Positions 1 through 9,183 of a stretch of 64,000 bases of DNA are shown in pieces (the stretch's first letter is position 1; every line of letters begins with the position of its first letter). Origin of the DNA: Staphylococcus gallinarum (lineage in GTDB: Bacteria; Bacillota; Bacilli; Staphylococcales; Staphylococcaceae); the NCBI RefSeq assembly GCF_000875895.1, contig NZ_JXCF01000001.1:1-64000 (forward strand). The letters are read 5' to 3'. Below the pieces are notes generated by a model that saw only the letters and a list, made by a program, of their open reading frames with translations, did no database searches and had not been told where the DNA came from. The translations under genes were made by a program, and so were the position numbers.

Positions 1-723
1 TGAAGTTTGCTCTTGTGTATCTTTCGTTGTTCCTTCTGCCTGTTGATCTTTTGTTGCTGTATCTACCTTATCTTGTTCGTTATATTCTGGATCCACTGGT
101 GATTCTGTTGATTTTGTTTGATTCTCTTTCGTTGTTCCTTCTGCCTGTTGATCTTTTGTTGCTGTATCTACTTTATCTTGTTCGTTATATTCTGGATCCA
201 CTGGTGATTCTGTTGATTTTGTTTGGTCCTCTTTCGTTGTTTCTTCTGCCTGTTGATCTTTTGTTGCTGTATCTACTTTATCTTGTTCGTTGTATTCTGG
301 ATCTACTGGTGATTCTGTTGATTTTGTTTGATTCTCTTTTGATGTTCCTTCTGTCTGTTGATCTTTTGTTGCTGTATCTGCTTTATCTTGTTCGTTGTAT
401 TTTGGATTTACATCGTTAGTGGTTAAATCACTTTCTGTAGCCACATCTTGTGCATTATGTACATCCTTTTGTGACGATGACTTAGTAGTTGCATCTTTAC
501 TGTTTTCTTGGTTTATATCTTGCGTATTATTTTGATTCGATTCGTCTGATAAAGAAGTATTAGTATTCACTTCTTGCTTAGATTGTGTAGCGTCAACTTG
601 TTGTTGCTCTTCTTCAGCAGCTTGTGCAGTTCCTGCCCCTAAAAATAATAAAGCTCCAATGAGGATTGACGATGCACCAACACTAAATTTTCTGATACTG
701 TATTTATTTTGTTTTTTCTCCAT
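1..723 (-). CDS. YSIRK-signal repeat-containing surface protein, N-terminal part (runs off the left edge)
   Basis: The first 241 codons of a larger protein are present. It starts at ATG 723 behind an AGAGGTG ribosome binding site, and opens with a YSIRKFSVG signal and a hydrophobic stretch ending near AQA, about residue 36. This is the type of signal peptide that sends staphylococcal wall-anchored proteins to the division septum. An acidic, Gln/Asn/Thr-rich segment follows. From about residue 115 there are near-identical 35-residue repeats (105-bp DNA period) with core motifs SPVDPEYNEQDK and DTATKDQQ. The ligand-binding part and any LPXTG anchor lie outside the window, so the ligand is unknown. 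The protein is probably an adhesin or biofilm protein. A CcpA-type site and a short peptide ORF lie directly upstream. Confidence 0.85.
   Translation of the reverse strand, partial: MEKKQNKYSIRKFSVGASSILIGALLFLGAGTAQAAEEEQQQVDATQSKQEVNTNTSLSDESNQNNTQDINQENSKDATTKSSSQKDVHNAQDVATESDLTTNDVNPKYNEQDKADTATKDQQTEGTSKENQTKSTESPVDPEYNEQDKVDTATKDQQAEETTKEDQTKSTESPVDPEYNEQDKVDTATKDQQAEGTTKENQTKSTESPVDPEYNEQDKVDTATKDQQAEGTTKDTQEQTS
27..386 (-). repeat. 105-bp tandem coding repeats
   Basis: About three and a half copies of a 105-bp unit encode 35-residue repeats inside the YSIRK protein. A shared landmark recurs at 32, 137, 242 and 347, which gives an exact period of 105. The copies differ by only a few bases, so copy number is likely to vary between strains by slippage or recombination. 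More copies may lie beyond the left edge. Confidence 0.9.
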
Positions 724-776
724 CTTAGACACCTCTTAAAAATATTCAAAATTACACTCTTAAAACCCAACGCATT

Positions 777-842
777 TTAAATAAATAAATTAACGATGAA
801 GCGTGGTAATAATTCAAAAAACTTTCCGATGAGAGCTTCCAT
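777..842 (-). CDS. 21-residue amphipathic peptide, PSM-like or leader peptide
   Basis: This ORF is too short for ordinary gene callers. ATG 842 follows a perfect AAAGGAGG at 7-base spacing and the frame ends at TAA 777. The peptide begins MEALIGKFFELLPRF and ends in a hydrophobic NLFI-type tail. On a 100-degree helical wheel E2, G6, K7, E10, P13, R14 and N18 fall on one face, and L4, I5, F8, F9, L11, L12, F15 and I16 on the other. There is no signal peptide. Length and amphipathicity resemble alpha-type phenol-soluble modulins, although net charge is about zero. The stop lies 53 bases before the YSIRK gene start with no terminator between, so a translated leader peptide is the main alternative. 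A CcpA-type site abuts the ribosome binding site. Confidence 0.55.
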   Translation of the reverse strand: MEALIGKFFELLPRFIVNLFI

Positions 843-857
843 AATTTTACCTCCTTT

Positions 858-871
858 AGAAAACGCTTACA
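858..871 (-). promoter_or_regulatory. CcpA cre-like site
   Basis: On the minus strand the site reads TGTAAGCGTTTTCT and differs from the cre consensus TGWAANCGNTNWCA only at the last base. It sits immediately upstream of the ribosome binding site of the 21-aa ORF. CcpA bound here would act as a roadblock or repressor of the peptide and probably of the surface protein behind it. The rest of the 843-1259 gap is AT-rich; apart from the NSS terminator nothing else stands out. Confidence 0.55.
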
Positions 872-1187
872 TTTACAAAGAAAAATTTTATTTATTAAAA
901 GTATTAATCTATAATTTATATATTCGTATACTATAATTAACAATTAATTGCTTCTAATAAATAATTTATTAAAATTGTACTAAACTGATAGTTAAATGTC
1001 AATGAAATGACACAATTTAATTTTATACAACTATTACCTGTTTATTGCTGATTTAAACAACATATTTAGCTAATTTAATTTGCAACGATTGATTCAATAT
1101 ACTTCATACTCATTTTACTGAAGTAAATTCTTTATTAATAAACTACTACAAAGTTTTAGTCGAATTTAACCGTCATCAACTGCATAT

Positions 1188-1224
1188 AAAAAAGTGCCAA
1201 CAAAGCGCAATACTTTGTCGGCAC
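1188..1224 (-). terminator. Rho-independent terminator of the NSS transporter
   Basis: A 12-bp stem (GTGCCAACAAAG on the plus strand, paired with CTTTGTCGGCAC, one G-U pair) is followed on the minus strand by a run of T. It lies 36 bases past the transporter stop codon. Confidence 0.85.
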
Positions 1225-1259
1225 CTACCTATAACTATTAATAAAATAGAGTGTTATCT

Positions 1260-2588
1260 TTAAATAAATTGAACAACAAATATCAAAATGATTACAATTG
1301 GCAATACAAATTTTATTAAGTAATACCACGGTGCAAACAATTTAAATTTATCTTTACCAAAGTGTTCAACTAAATCTTCTTTACTAAGCACATGACCTAC
1401 AACGAGCGTTGTCCCTAATGCACCTAATGGCATTAAAATATTTGATACTAAGAAATCCATATTATCGAAAATTGTACCCGCTGCAAAATGAATACCACTC
1501 AAACTACTGAAGGATAGTGTTGCTGGAATACTGATAATAAATACTAATAAACTAGCATAAAATGATACCGATTTTCTTTTACTGTTATCATTTTTAGTGA
1601 AGTTAGATACGTTCAACTCTAATAATGAAATAGAAGACGTTAACGCAGCAAACAAGAATAGTATCAAGAAGATAAAATAGAATGTAGAACCAAGAGCCAT
1701 TTGATCAAATACTTTTGGCAATACTTTAAACAATAAACCTGGGCCATCCGTTGGCTTGTAACCAAATGCTGCAATTGCTGGGAAAATAGCTAGCCCTGCA
1801 AGTACTGACACCAATATATTCATCGCTACAATAGATACTGCAGATGTTTTAATCGGCATCTCTTTTGAAGCATAGCTCGCATACGTAATCATACCTGTAG
1901 TTCCAAGTGAAAGTGTAAAGAATGATTGACCTAAAGCAAACAAGATACCTTCCATAGTGATATCTTCAACACGAGGTTGTAATATAAATTTCAACCCTTC
2001 CATTGAACCACCTAACGTCAATGATTTTATAACTATGACAATTAAGAAGATAAATAGTAAAGGCATCATAAATTTCGAAGCTTTTTCTAGTCCTTTTTCA
2101 ACGCCCATCATGACTATAATCATAGTTAACAAGATAAACACACCTTGTCCTATTATCGTCAATAACGGACTTCCAATAATGGATTCAAATTGAATATCTC
2201 CAAGTTTACCACCTTGGAATGATAATAATTGCAGTGCTACATTAAATATATAAATGATAATCCATCCACCAATAACACTGTAAAAACCAAACAATACAAA
2301 AACAGCTAAATTACCGTTCCAACCAATGATATTCAACCATCTTTTTTGTGTTAATTTCTCATAAATTTTAGTGGTATATGTTTGTCCCATTTTACCAACA
2401 GTAAATTCCATAACTAATAATGGTAAACCTACAAAAATTGTAAATACTAAAAACATTAATAAAAAGGCGCCACCGCCATATATACCTGCCATATATGGGA
2501 ATTTCCACATTGCGCCTAGTCCTATTGCAGAGCCTGCACTAGCTAATATAAAGCCAGTTGAAGACTTCCATTGTGATTGTTTACTCAT
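1260..2588 (-). CDS. Sodium-dependent transporter, NSS (SNF) family
   Basis: The 442-residue protein has about eleven hydrophobic segments. Its N-terminus has the hallmark of the neurotransmitter:sodium symporter family: WKSSTGFILASAGSAIGLG is followed by MWKFPYMAG. The family couples Na+ to uptake of amino acids or related compounds; bacterial members such as LeuT, TnaT and MhsT carry hydrophobic amino acids. The length is typical of bacterial members. ATG 2588 follows AAGGATG. It is a single-gene unit with its own terminator and lies divergent to brnQ. The substrate cannot be read from sequence. Confidence 0.9.
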   Translation of the reverse strand: MSKQSQWKSSTGFILASAGSAIGLGAMWKFPYMAGIYGGGAFLLMFLVFTIFVGLPLLVMEFTVGKMGQTYTTKIYEKLTQKRWLNIIGWNGNLAVFVLFGFYSVIGGWIIIYIFNVALQLLSFQGGKLGDIQFESIIGSPLLTIIGQGVFILLTMIIVMMGVEKGLEKASKFMMPLLFIFLIVIVIKSLTLGGSMEGLKFILQPRVEDITMEGILFALGQSFFTLSLGTTGMITYASYASKEMPIKTSAVSIVAMNILVSVLAGLAIFPAIAAFGYKPTDGPGLLFKVLPKVFDQMALGSTFYFIFLILFLFAALTSSISLLELNVSNFTKNDNSKRKSVSFYASLLVFIISIPATLSFSSLSGIHFAAGTIFDNMDFLVSNILMPLGALGTTLVVGHVLSKEDLVEHFGKDKFKLFAPWYYLIKFVLPIVIILIFVVQFI

Positions 2589-2798
2589 AACTCTACATCC
2601 TTTATATTTTACAAAACTTTATTGCGTTAAAGCGTTTTAGCGATATAGATTATACTATATCATTTTTCTACTTTCGGCTCAATAGCGTTTTTATTAACAC
2701 AAAAATGTCATACCTTCATTTACTCTTTTATAGCCCTAATTCTCGCTGAAAATGTACAATTTGTGACTATATGTAGTTGTAATACTTTAAATATTAGA

Positions 2799-2813
2799 AA
2801 TTGTCTGAAACTT
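2799..2813 (+). promoter_or_regulatory. CodY-box-like sequence upstream of brnQ
   Basis: AATTGTCTGAAACTT matches the CodY consensus AATTTTCWGAAAATT at 13 of 15 positions and lies about 80 bases before the brnQ start. CodY represses branched-chain amino acid uptake genes in Staphylococcus when isoleucine and GTP are plentiful, so the location makes sense. The match is by eye and binding is inferred. Confidence 0.5.
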
Positions 2814-2892
2814 CATTGAATTAAATGGTATTCTGTGTTAAAGTATTTTGTGTTTTGCGCAAGTAAATATCCTTGAAATTGAGGTAATCATA

Positions 2893-4200
2893 ATGAATAA
2901 ACTAATATTAATGTCTGGTCTCATGTTATTTTCATTTTTCTTTGGGGCTGGAAATTTAATTTTCCCACCGATGCTTGGCTATACTGCCCAAGATAATATG
3001 TGGATTGCGATGGGCGGCTTTGCAATAACTGGTATTTTATTACCTTATTTAACCGTCATTGTTGTCGCATATATGAATGGTGGCGTGGAGAGTATTGGTA
3101 ATAAAGTACATCCAATATTCGGCACTATTTTTGCAGTATGTATATATTTATCAATAGGTGCACTTTACGGCATCCCAAGAGCTGCCAATGTAGCATATGA
3201 AATAGGTACGAACCATGTTTTACCTGTACATAACCATGCAACTTTAATCATATTCTCTGTTATATTTTTCTTTGTTGTATACTTTATCGCATTATATCCT
3301 AGCCGAATTATAGATAATTTAGGAAAATATCTAACACCTATATTAATTATTATAATTGCGATCCTGTGCATACTCGTTATTTTTAATCCAGAAGGATCAA
3401 TCGGACAAGCAACTGGTGACTATGCGAAAACACCAGTCGTATCAGGAATCTTACAAGGTTATTTCACAATGGATCTCGTAGCCGCATTGGCATTTTCAGT
3501 TGTGATTGTACAAATGTTTAAAATGCATGGCATCGAAGATCATCGTACATTAGTAAAAAATGTAATTAAAGCAGGTCTTATTTCTGCTATCTTATTATTA
3601 TTAATCTATTTTGCACTTGCTTATGTTGGAGCAACAACGAGTCACGCTGGTTTCAAAGATGGCACAGGCATTTTAACTTTTAACTCATTACGTGTATTTG
3701 GCTCACTAGGTAATTTAATTTTCGGTATCATTGTTATACTCGCATGTTTAACAACTTGCGTCGGTCTAGTCAATGCATGTGCGGCTTTCGCCATGAAAAA
3801 ACTGCCTAAAATTTCATATAAAATGTTTGTACTTATCTTTTCATTATTAGGTTTCTTAGTTTCTACACTAGGTTTAGACTTAATTTTACAAATTGCAGTA
3901 CCACTATTGACGTTCATCTACCCAACTTCTATCGTATTGGTAATTATTTCATTAGTGAGTATTTTCATACCATTTGATTTAAAATTTGCGTATATTTTAC
4001 CAACTATAGTCACTTTAATTATTTCAGTATTACAAATTGTTAGTGACTTTAAGTTAAGTTCAGCCATCTCAAATTTATATCATGCATTACCATTAGCCGA
4101 TATCCAACTCGCATGGTTATTGCCATTTATCCTATTACTTATTATCGGCTTAATTATTGATGCATTATTTCAACATAAAAAACGAAAAGTAACGGTGTAA
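2893..4200 (+). CDS. brnQ: Branched-chain amino acid transporter BrnQ (LIVCS family)
   Basis: This 435-residue membrane protein has about twelve hydrophobic segments. It opens with MSGLMLFSFFFGAGNLIFPP, the conserved first helix of the LIVCS family of Na+ or H+ coupled leucine, isoleucine and valine importers. The longer frame starting at 2848 lacks a ribosome binding site. ATG 2893 sits 8 bases after GAGG and begins the family motif, so I use it. A CodY-like box lies upstream. Staphylococci usually carry several BrnQ paralogues; which one this is cannot be told here. Confidence 0.9.
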   Translation: MNKLILMSGLMLFSFFFGAGNLIFPPMLGYTAQDNMWIAMGGFAITGILLPYLTVIVVAYMNGGVESIGNKVHPIFGTIFAVCIYLSIGALYGIPRAANVAYEIGTNHVLPVHNHATLIIFSVIFFFVVYFIALYPSRIIDNLGKYLTPILIIIIAILCILVIFNPEGSIGQATGDYAKTPVVSGILQGYFTMDLVAALAFSVVIVQMFKMHGIEDHRTLVKNVIKAGLISAILLLLIYFALAYVGATTSHAGFKDGTGILTFNSLRVFGSLGNLIFGIIVILACLTTCVGLVNACAAFAMKKLPKISYKMFVLIFSLLGFLVSTLGLDLILQIAVPLLTFIYPTSIVLVIISLVSIFIPFDLKFAYILPTIVTLIISVLQIVSDFKLSSAISNLYHALPLADIQLAWLLPFILLLIIGLIIDALFQHKKRKVTV

Positions 4201-4303
4201 CCACCACAACAACACAATAACTTATCTAACTGTCTATTTCGGTAACAAGCTCAAACTAGTGCGCAAAACAAAGCACTTAACCGTGGCATTTAGAGCAACT
4301 CTT

Positions 4304-4362
4304 AAAGGTATCAAGATCCTTGAATTACTCATTTAACATATTCAAGACTTGATACCTTTTGT
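4304..4362 (+). terminator. Terminator downstream of brnQ
   Basis: AAAGGTATCAAG pairs with CTTGATACCTTTT across a loop that holds a smaller inner pairing (CTTGAA/TTCAAG). The T run on the plus strand ends brnQ transcripts. The remaining part of the 4201-4531 gap shows no gene. Confidence 0.75.
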
Positions 4363-4531
4363 CTATCTATTATGAATTAATTTAAACAACATGATTACTA
4401 TATTATTTGAAATCACGCTATTTACCATAAGCATTGTCACTAGCCCATTCTGTTATGCTATAATCAAAGAAATATTACACATTTACATGTAAAGATATAA
4501 TTATTTCACTTTAAAAGGAGCTGACATTTAC

Positions 4532-4903
4532 TTGGACTTATTTAAATCATTTCTCAATACTTTAGAAACAGATTCTCAAAAAGACACCATGATCCAAGTA
4601 TTTCAATGGATGAATGACACATTTCCAAAACTAGAGACAACTGTGAAGTGGAACCAACCTATGTATACTGATCATGGCACATTTATCATAGCGTTTAGTA
4701 AGGCTAAACAACATTTCTCAATCGCACCTGAAGCGAAAACTATGTCCCATTTTTCTGAACGCATTACAAATGCAGGTTATTCACAAACCAATAATTTATT
4801 CAAAATAAAATGGACACAGGATATTGATTTTAATTTATTACAAGATATTATCCAATTTAATATTGATGATAAACAGAACTGTGATTCATTTTGGAGAAAG
4901 TAA
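4532..4903 (+). CDS. DUF1801 / YdhG-like protein
   Basis: This 123-residue soluble protein starts at TTG 4532, about 11 bases after AAAGGAG. The central part, including VKWNQPMY, GTFIIAFSKAKQHFSIAP and KWTQDIDFNLLQDII, follows the DUF1801 fold. The best-known member is the Bacillus frataxin-like iron chaperone YdhG (Fra), which feeds iron to Fe-S cluster and haem synthesis. Iron handling is the family inference, and direct metal ligands are not obvious. It is a monocistronic gene with its own terminator. Confidence 0.7.
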   Translation: MDLFKSFLNTLETDSQKDTMIQVFQWMNDTFPKLETTVKWNQPMYTDHGTFIIAFSKAKQHFSIAPEAKTMSHFSERITNAGYSQTNNLFKIKWTQDIDFNLLQDIIQFNIDDKQNCDSFWRK

Positions 4904-4984
4904 AGCAGTATAGCGTCTTAAATGCTAAGTAATGCACAGTTCGCACTTAACATGCTAAAGACAAAAATATGCTACTAATTAATA

Positions 4985-5035
4985 AAAGACAATTACTACT
5001 TTATCTTCACCGATAATAGTAATTGTCTTTTTTGT
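4985..5035 (+). terminator. Terminator, DUF1801 gene
   Basis: AAGACAATTACTA pairs with TAGTAATTGTCTT and is followed by six T. The A-rich left flank makes it only weakly usable for the convergent esterase. Confidence 0.8.
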
Positions 5036-5089
5036 TGAGCTTAGATTCAAACCAATAAGATCCATGATATTTACACTCATTTGTATTTT

Positions 5090-5830
5090 TTATTCATAAT
5101 CTTCTAAGAAAGCAATAATATCCCGTTCTACATCTGGGCGCCCCTCTCCATGCGTCATAAGATGTTTCGAATGTGGATATCCAGAAATTTCCTTGTCATT
5201 ATGTTTAATATGTTCATAAATGTAATTTGCACTCTTTGCATAGGACTGTTCGTCTTGTTCTCCATATTTAATTGCAATCGGTGCAGTAATATCTTCTAAA
5301 TTTGCCATCACTTCATCTACGAGCAATTTAAATTTCTGTAACTGTGCATGATAACTTTCAATCATCGTCAATTGTCTGGTTACCTCTTCCTCAGATAACC
5401 CTACTAAATCACCCATGCGTTGGCAATAATATGTTAAGCGCGCTTCTAATCCTGCATCATCTTTACTAAATGGTGTCGACATGACAACTACTGAGTGCAC
5501 ATCAGTCGTTTCCGCTAATTTCAACGATAAGATACCACCTAATGACACACCACAAACACTGATTTGTTGATACCCTTGCTCTTGTAAAAAGCGATAGCCA
5601 GCTTGTGCCGTTTTCAACCAATCATCCGTATTGTACTCTAGTAAATCTTCTAATAACAAACCATGACCTTCATATGCTGGTACATAGCACGTATAGCCTA
5701 CTTTATGTAATTTATTCGCTAATAACTTCACATCTCTTATCGTACCGGTAAAAGAATGTAACAGCAATATCGCGTGACTTGCCTCCTGCTGTTCTAAAAA
5801 TAAAGAATTTGGTGCTTTTACATTTATCAT
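5090..5830 (-). CDS. Carboxylesterase, alpha/beta hydrolase fold
   Basis: This 246-residue protein has the order LLLHSFTGT (oxyanion-hole region, residues 22-30), CGVSLGG (nucleophile Ser near 97), a late Asp region YGEQDEQ near 190-200, and YPHSKHL with a candidate catalytic His near 223. This is the architecture of the Est30-type bacterial carboxylesterases that cleave short acyl esters. The length equals that family. ATG 5830 follows GGAG. There is no signal peptide, so it is cytoplasmic. It is a single gene and the natural substrate is unknown. Confidence 0.85.
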   Translation of the reverse strand: MINVKAPNSLFLEQQEASHAILLLHSFTGTIRDVKLLANKLHKVGYTCYVPAYEGHGLLLEDLLEYNTDDWLKTAQAGYRFLQEQGYQQISVCGVSLGGILSLKLAETTDVHSVVVMSTPFSKDDAGLEARLTYYCQRMGDLVGLSEEEVTRQLTMIESYHAQLQKFKLLVDEVMANLEDITAPIAIKYGEQDEQSYAKSANYIYEHIKHNDKEISGYPHSKHLMTHGEGRPDVERDIIAFLEDYE

Positions 5831-5930
5831 CTTTTGTCACTCCAAATATTAATTTCATATACAAGTTTAAGCTAAAAAATTCAATCGCACAAAACAATTC
5901 ACCTCATTTATTGATATGACAATAAATAAA

Positions 5931-5971
5931 CGTTGCTTCAATTTGAATGTTCATACTAAATTAAAGCAACG
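5931..5971 (-). terminator. Hairpin, probable terminator of the 6017-6538 gene
   Basis: CGTTGCTTCAATTT pairs with AAATTAAAGCAACG with one mismatch. On the minus strand the tail is TTTATTTATT, so the T tract is interrupted and the call is moderate. Confidence 0.5.
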
Positions 5972-6016
5972 CTATATTGAAATGTTTTAATACAAATTAT
6001 TTTAAAGACTTAACAA

Positions 6017-6538
6017 CTAGAAAAATTGTAGTTCATAAACAGATTTATCATTATACGTATTAAAGCTATCAATCTTCCCGTTCAAGTGTAAATATTGTTC
6101 CTTTCTACTCACATTATGTTTATATGTTATCTTGATATTTAAATTCGAATCATAGCCTTCATTTTTTATTGTATTTTCTATTTCAGAATATACATCCTTA
6201 TTAATTGGCAATAAATATCCCTCTTTACTAGGTAATATATTAATATATTTACGTTGCAATACATCATCATCACCTAGGTAAATTTCAACTTTTATATTTT
6301 TAGCAGCCCCACCACCAAGATTATATAATTTCATATAATCTTGTTCAGACTCACTATCAATACCTGTATTGGTAAGTTGTAATTGATCCTTCTCCCGTGT
6401 AACAAGAATCTGATTGAAGCTTAACGCCGGTATAAAACTAATCTTCATTTGATAAAGTTGTATACTTACTGATACAAAGTAAAACAAAGCCATGACAAAA
6501 GTTCCAATCGAGCCAATAGCCGATATAATATTAATCAT
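6017..6538 (-). CDS. Membrane-anchored protein of unknown function
   Basis: I do not recognise this 173-residue protein. It starts at ATG 6538, 8 bases after GGAGG, and has one N-terminal transmembrane helix (residues 5-28, ISAIGSIGTFVMALFYFVS). The remainder is about 145 residues of predicted soluble beta-rich domain. The fragment YNLGGGAAKNIKVEIYLGDDD resembles the accessory beta domains seen in many single-TM proteins of unknown role. It stands alone with no terminator-free neighbour to suggest a partner. The gene is AT-rich compared with its neighbours, which could mean it was acquired. Confidence 0.6.
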   Translation of the reverse strand: MINIISAIGSIGTFVMALFYFVSVSIQLYQMKISFIPALSFNQILVTREKDQLQLTNTGIDSESEQDYMKLYNLGGGAAKNIKVEIYLGDDDVLQRKYINILPSKEGYLLPINKDVYSEIENTIKNEGYDSNLNIKITYKHNVSRKEQYLHLNGKIDSFNTYNDKSVYELQFF

Positions 6539-6784
6539 TTATTATTACCTCCATGACATAAATTTTCTAATATTCATTATAAAATCAAGCGTTCCCCACT
6601 TTTTAGAACTTACTTTTTTAAAAACATGGTTAATTTGTACGTTACCATGCTACATACCATATATCATTATCAATTGTAGAAAAAACCAATATATCCCTTT
6701 AAAAATAAAAATAATTTATTAATTTAATAATAATATGGTAACATATTTAATGTGTAATTAAATTTTAAAATACAGGAGAATTCA

Positions 6785-7513
6785 ATGGCAGAAAATACAT
6801 ATTTTTTCAAATGGTTTTTTAAAAAAGAATTATATATCATAACCTTCACTTGTATGTTTATTTACCTTTTATCAGTCTTTTCTAAACCTGTATATGCTGA
6901 CAGTTATGCTTCAATGACCGAACTGATGAATGATACAGAACAGGGGATTGACTGGAATTTATCGTATGACAAGCGTTTTGGCAATACGATAATTGCAGCT
7001 GTACATGGTGGCAATATTGAACCTGGTACAACAGAGGTTTCTAAATTAATCGCCAACAATGGATTTTATAATTATTATAGTTTTGAAGGTATTAGAACGA
7101 CAAATAATGGGGAATTGCACGTAACATCTACAAATTATGACGAACCAACTATTTTAGATATGCAACAACAAATGACTAAATCCGTTATGATACATGGCGC
7201 TAGTGGTTCAGACTCAGTTGTTTACATAGGAGGAAAGGACGAGCCGTTAAAGAGCTCAATCAAGAAGCAATTAGAACTCAGAGGATTTAATGTTCAACCT
7301 ACCCCTCGATATTTAGAAGGAGATTCCGATGCCAATATTGCGAATCGTAATGCTAAAAATGCAGGCGTACAGTTAGAACTATCATTAGGTTTACGTGCTT
7401 CATTTTTTAATAATGGGGATTTAACACGCTTTTCAAGAGAAGATGAAACAAATTGGAGCCCTATCATGCATGAATTTGCTGACGCGATAACTGTAGCTAT
7501 TTTGCAAAATTAA
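6785..7513 (+). CDS. Secreted poly-gamma-glutamate hydrolase-like protein (first copy)
   Basis: This 242-residue protein has a signal peptide or signal anchor (residues 16-38, ending in VYADS). It then has the PGA-hydrolase (DUF867) signature: AAVHGGNIEPGTTE (His and Glu ligand region, residues about 76-89), YSFEGI, HVTSTNYDEP, VMIHGASG and a late GVQLELSLGLR. Family members are zinc enzymes, often from phages, that cut gamma-glutamyl bonds of poly-gamma-glutamate. Staphylococci can make PGA as a protective surface polymer, so turnover or release is a plausible job. ATG 6785 follows ACAGGAG. A paralogue lies at 60216-60962 in the same window. It is followed by pucG with no clear terminator. 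Confidence 0.75.
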   Translation: MAENTYFFKWFFKKELYIITFTCMFIYLLSVFSKPVYADSYASMTELMNDTEQGIDWNLSYDKRFGNTIIAAVHGGNIEPGTTEVSKLIANNGFYNYYSFEGIRTTNNGELHVTSTNYDEPTILDMQQQMTKSVMIHGASGSDSVVYIGGKDEPLKSSIKKQLELRGFNVQPTPRYLEGDSDANIANRNAKNAGVQLELSLGLRASFFNNGDLTRFSREDETNWSPIMHEFADAITVAILQN

Positions 7514-7671
7514 TAATATTTATCATTCACTTCGTCATATATGTGTGTATATCATTTTTGTAATATTCAAACAAATAAACCTTATTAATTCATCAATTTT
7601 GACGAATAATGCTTGTTACCATTCATGTATAATATAAAATGACGGAATTTAAAGAAAATGAGGTTATAAAT

Positions 7672-8892
7672 ATGGATGATTTGAAGATTAATAAACGATT
7701 AATTATGACACCAGGTCCTGTAAGTGTAGACCCTCGTGTTTCTCAAGCAATGTCTAATTCTATATTAGGTCAGTTCGACTATGAGTTTGTTGGTATAATG
7801 AATGAAACAATGGAATTGATACGCCAATCTTTTTTGACTAACAATCAATGGTCATTCCCAATTGATGGTACAAGTCGTGCTGGACTAGAAGCTGTCATTT
7901 CTAGTGTTGTTAAACCTGGTGATGATGTACTCATCCCGATTATCGGACGTTTCGGTTATTTATTCACTGAACTTGTCACTAGAGCAGGTGGTATTGTACA
8001 TAATATTCAAAAACCTATGGGCGAAGTATTTGAACAATCCGAAATAATAGCTGCATTAGATGAAATCAAACCAAAAGTATTGGCTATTGTACACGGCGAA
8101 ACATCTACGGGACGTCTTCAACCTATTGATAAAATTGGTCGTGCATGTAAAGAACGTGGCATTTTGTCGGTAGTAGACGCAGTAGCAACGTATCAAGGTA
8201 TGGTTATCCCTGTTGATGAATGGGAACTTGATGCAGTTGTTGGAGGCGCTCAAAAGTGTTTATCTATCCCTTCAGGCATAACACCAATTACCTTTAATGA
8301 GCGCTTTAGCGAAGCAATTAATCGTCGTAAACGTGTCGAACTTGGTATACGTTCTGATGAAGTAGTCGAACAAGAACCTTTCATCCGCAGTAACTATTTA
8401 GATTTAACCCAATTACAAGACTACTGGAGCCCTAAACGCTTAAATCATCACACAGAATCTACAACTTCAATTTATGCATTGAACACAGGATTGAAGCTTG
8501 CACTTAAAGAAGGCATCGAAGCTCGTGCACAACGTCACGCTTTCCATCAAACAGGTTTGAAAGCTGCACTTAAAGCACTCGGACTTGAGATTTATGGTGA
8601 TGAGGAAAATGAAATGAAAATGGTAATCTGTATAAAGATTCCAAATGGTGTAGATGATGCTACCTTTAGAGAAGGTTTATTAAAGCACTATGGTATTGAA
8701 ATCGCTGGTTCATTCGGAGATCTACAAGGTAAGATTTGGCGAATTGGCATAATGGGTTATGCTGTAGAAAAGCAAAATATATTAACTTTCTTATCAGTAT
8801 TTTCACTTTACTTAGCACAACAAGGTGTACCTAATTTAGAACCTGAAAAAGCACTTACTACATTATTACAACATTACGCAACACAAGATTAA
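7672..8892 (+). CDS. pucG: Ureidoglycine-glyoxylate aminotransferase (PucG-type)
   Basis: This 406-residue PLP enzyme belongs to the alanine-glyoxylate aminotransferase class V family. Landmarks are MTPGPVSVDP near the N-terminus, HGETSTG, VVDAVAT and GGAQKCLS, where the Lys near 195 is the Schiff-base lysine. In Bacillus, PucG moves the amino group of (S)-ureidoglycine to glyoxylate, giving oxalurate and glycine; generic alanine-glyoxylate aminotransferase is the alternative. The full allantoin gene set next door supports PucG. The frame is open from 7639, but ATG 7672 follows GAGG at normal spacing and matches the family start. It converges on the all operon. Confidence 0.8.
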   Translation: MDDLKINKRLIMTPGPVSVDPRVSQAMSNSILGQFDYEFVGIMNETMELIRQSFLTNNQWSFPIDGTSRAGLEAVISSVVKPGDDVLIPIIGRFGYLFTELVTRAGGIVHNIQKPMGEVFEQSEIIAALDEIKPKVLAIVHGETSTGRLQPIDKIGRACKERGILSVVDAVATYQGMVIPVDEWELDAVVGGAQKCLSIPSGITPITFNERFSEAINRRKRVELGIRSDEVVEQEPFIRSNYLDLTQLQDYWSPKRLNHHTESTTSIYALNTGLKLALKEGIEARAQRHAFHQTGLKAALKALGLEIYGDEENEMKMVICIKIPNGVDDATFREGLLKHYGIEIAGSFGDLQGKIWRIGIMGYAVEKQNILTFLSVFSLYLAQQGVPNLEPEKALTTLLQHYATQD

Positions 8893-8970
8893 TCCTTTTT
8901 GATTTACATCACACATGTATGTCTCGTAGATTAATTGTATGAATTACACATTTTAAATTTAAAATAATAC

Positions 8971-9013
8971 GCGCCCTTAAATGAAATTAATCGTTCATTT
9001 AAGGGCGCTTTTA
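8971..9013 (+). terminator. Terminator of pucG
   Basis: A 15-bp perfect stem, GCGCCCTTAAATGAA with TTCATTTAAGGGCGC, is followed by TTTTA. It lies about 80 bases after the stop codon. Confidence 0.8.
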
Positions 9014-9183
9014 GAGCTATAATACACATATCAACTGAACAATACTCAACAATGTCTAACCAAAAGCTAAACCAAACATGATTTTAATACTGATCATACT
9101 ATTACCATTCACGGTAAAAAATCCTCACCAATAGCTACTGTAGTATTGTATAGTGATGCTTCTTGTGAATTAACATAATAAAT

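Noticed and set aside
15-419. 134-codon plus-strand ORF rich in Leu and repeats
   Set aside because: It is the antisense shadow of the 105-bp repeats of the YSIRK protein, with no ribosome binding site.
752-943. 63-codon minus-strand ORF
   Set aside because: No ribosome binding site and AT-rich composition; the 21-codon ORF in another frame of the same strand has the perfect SD.
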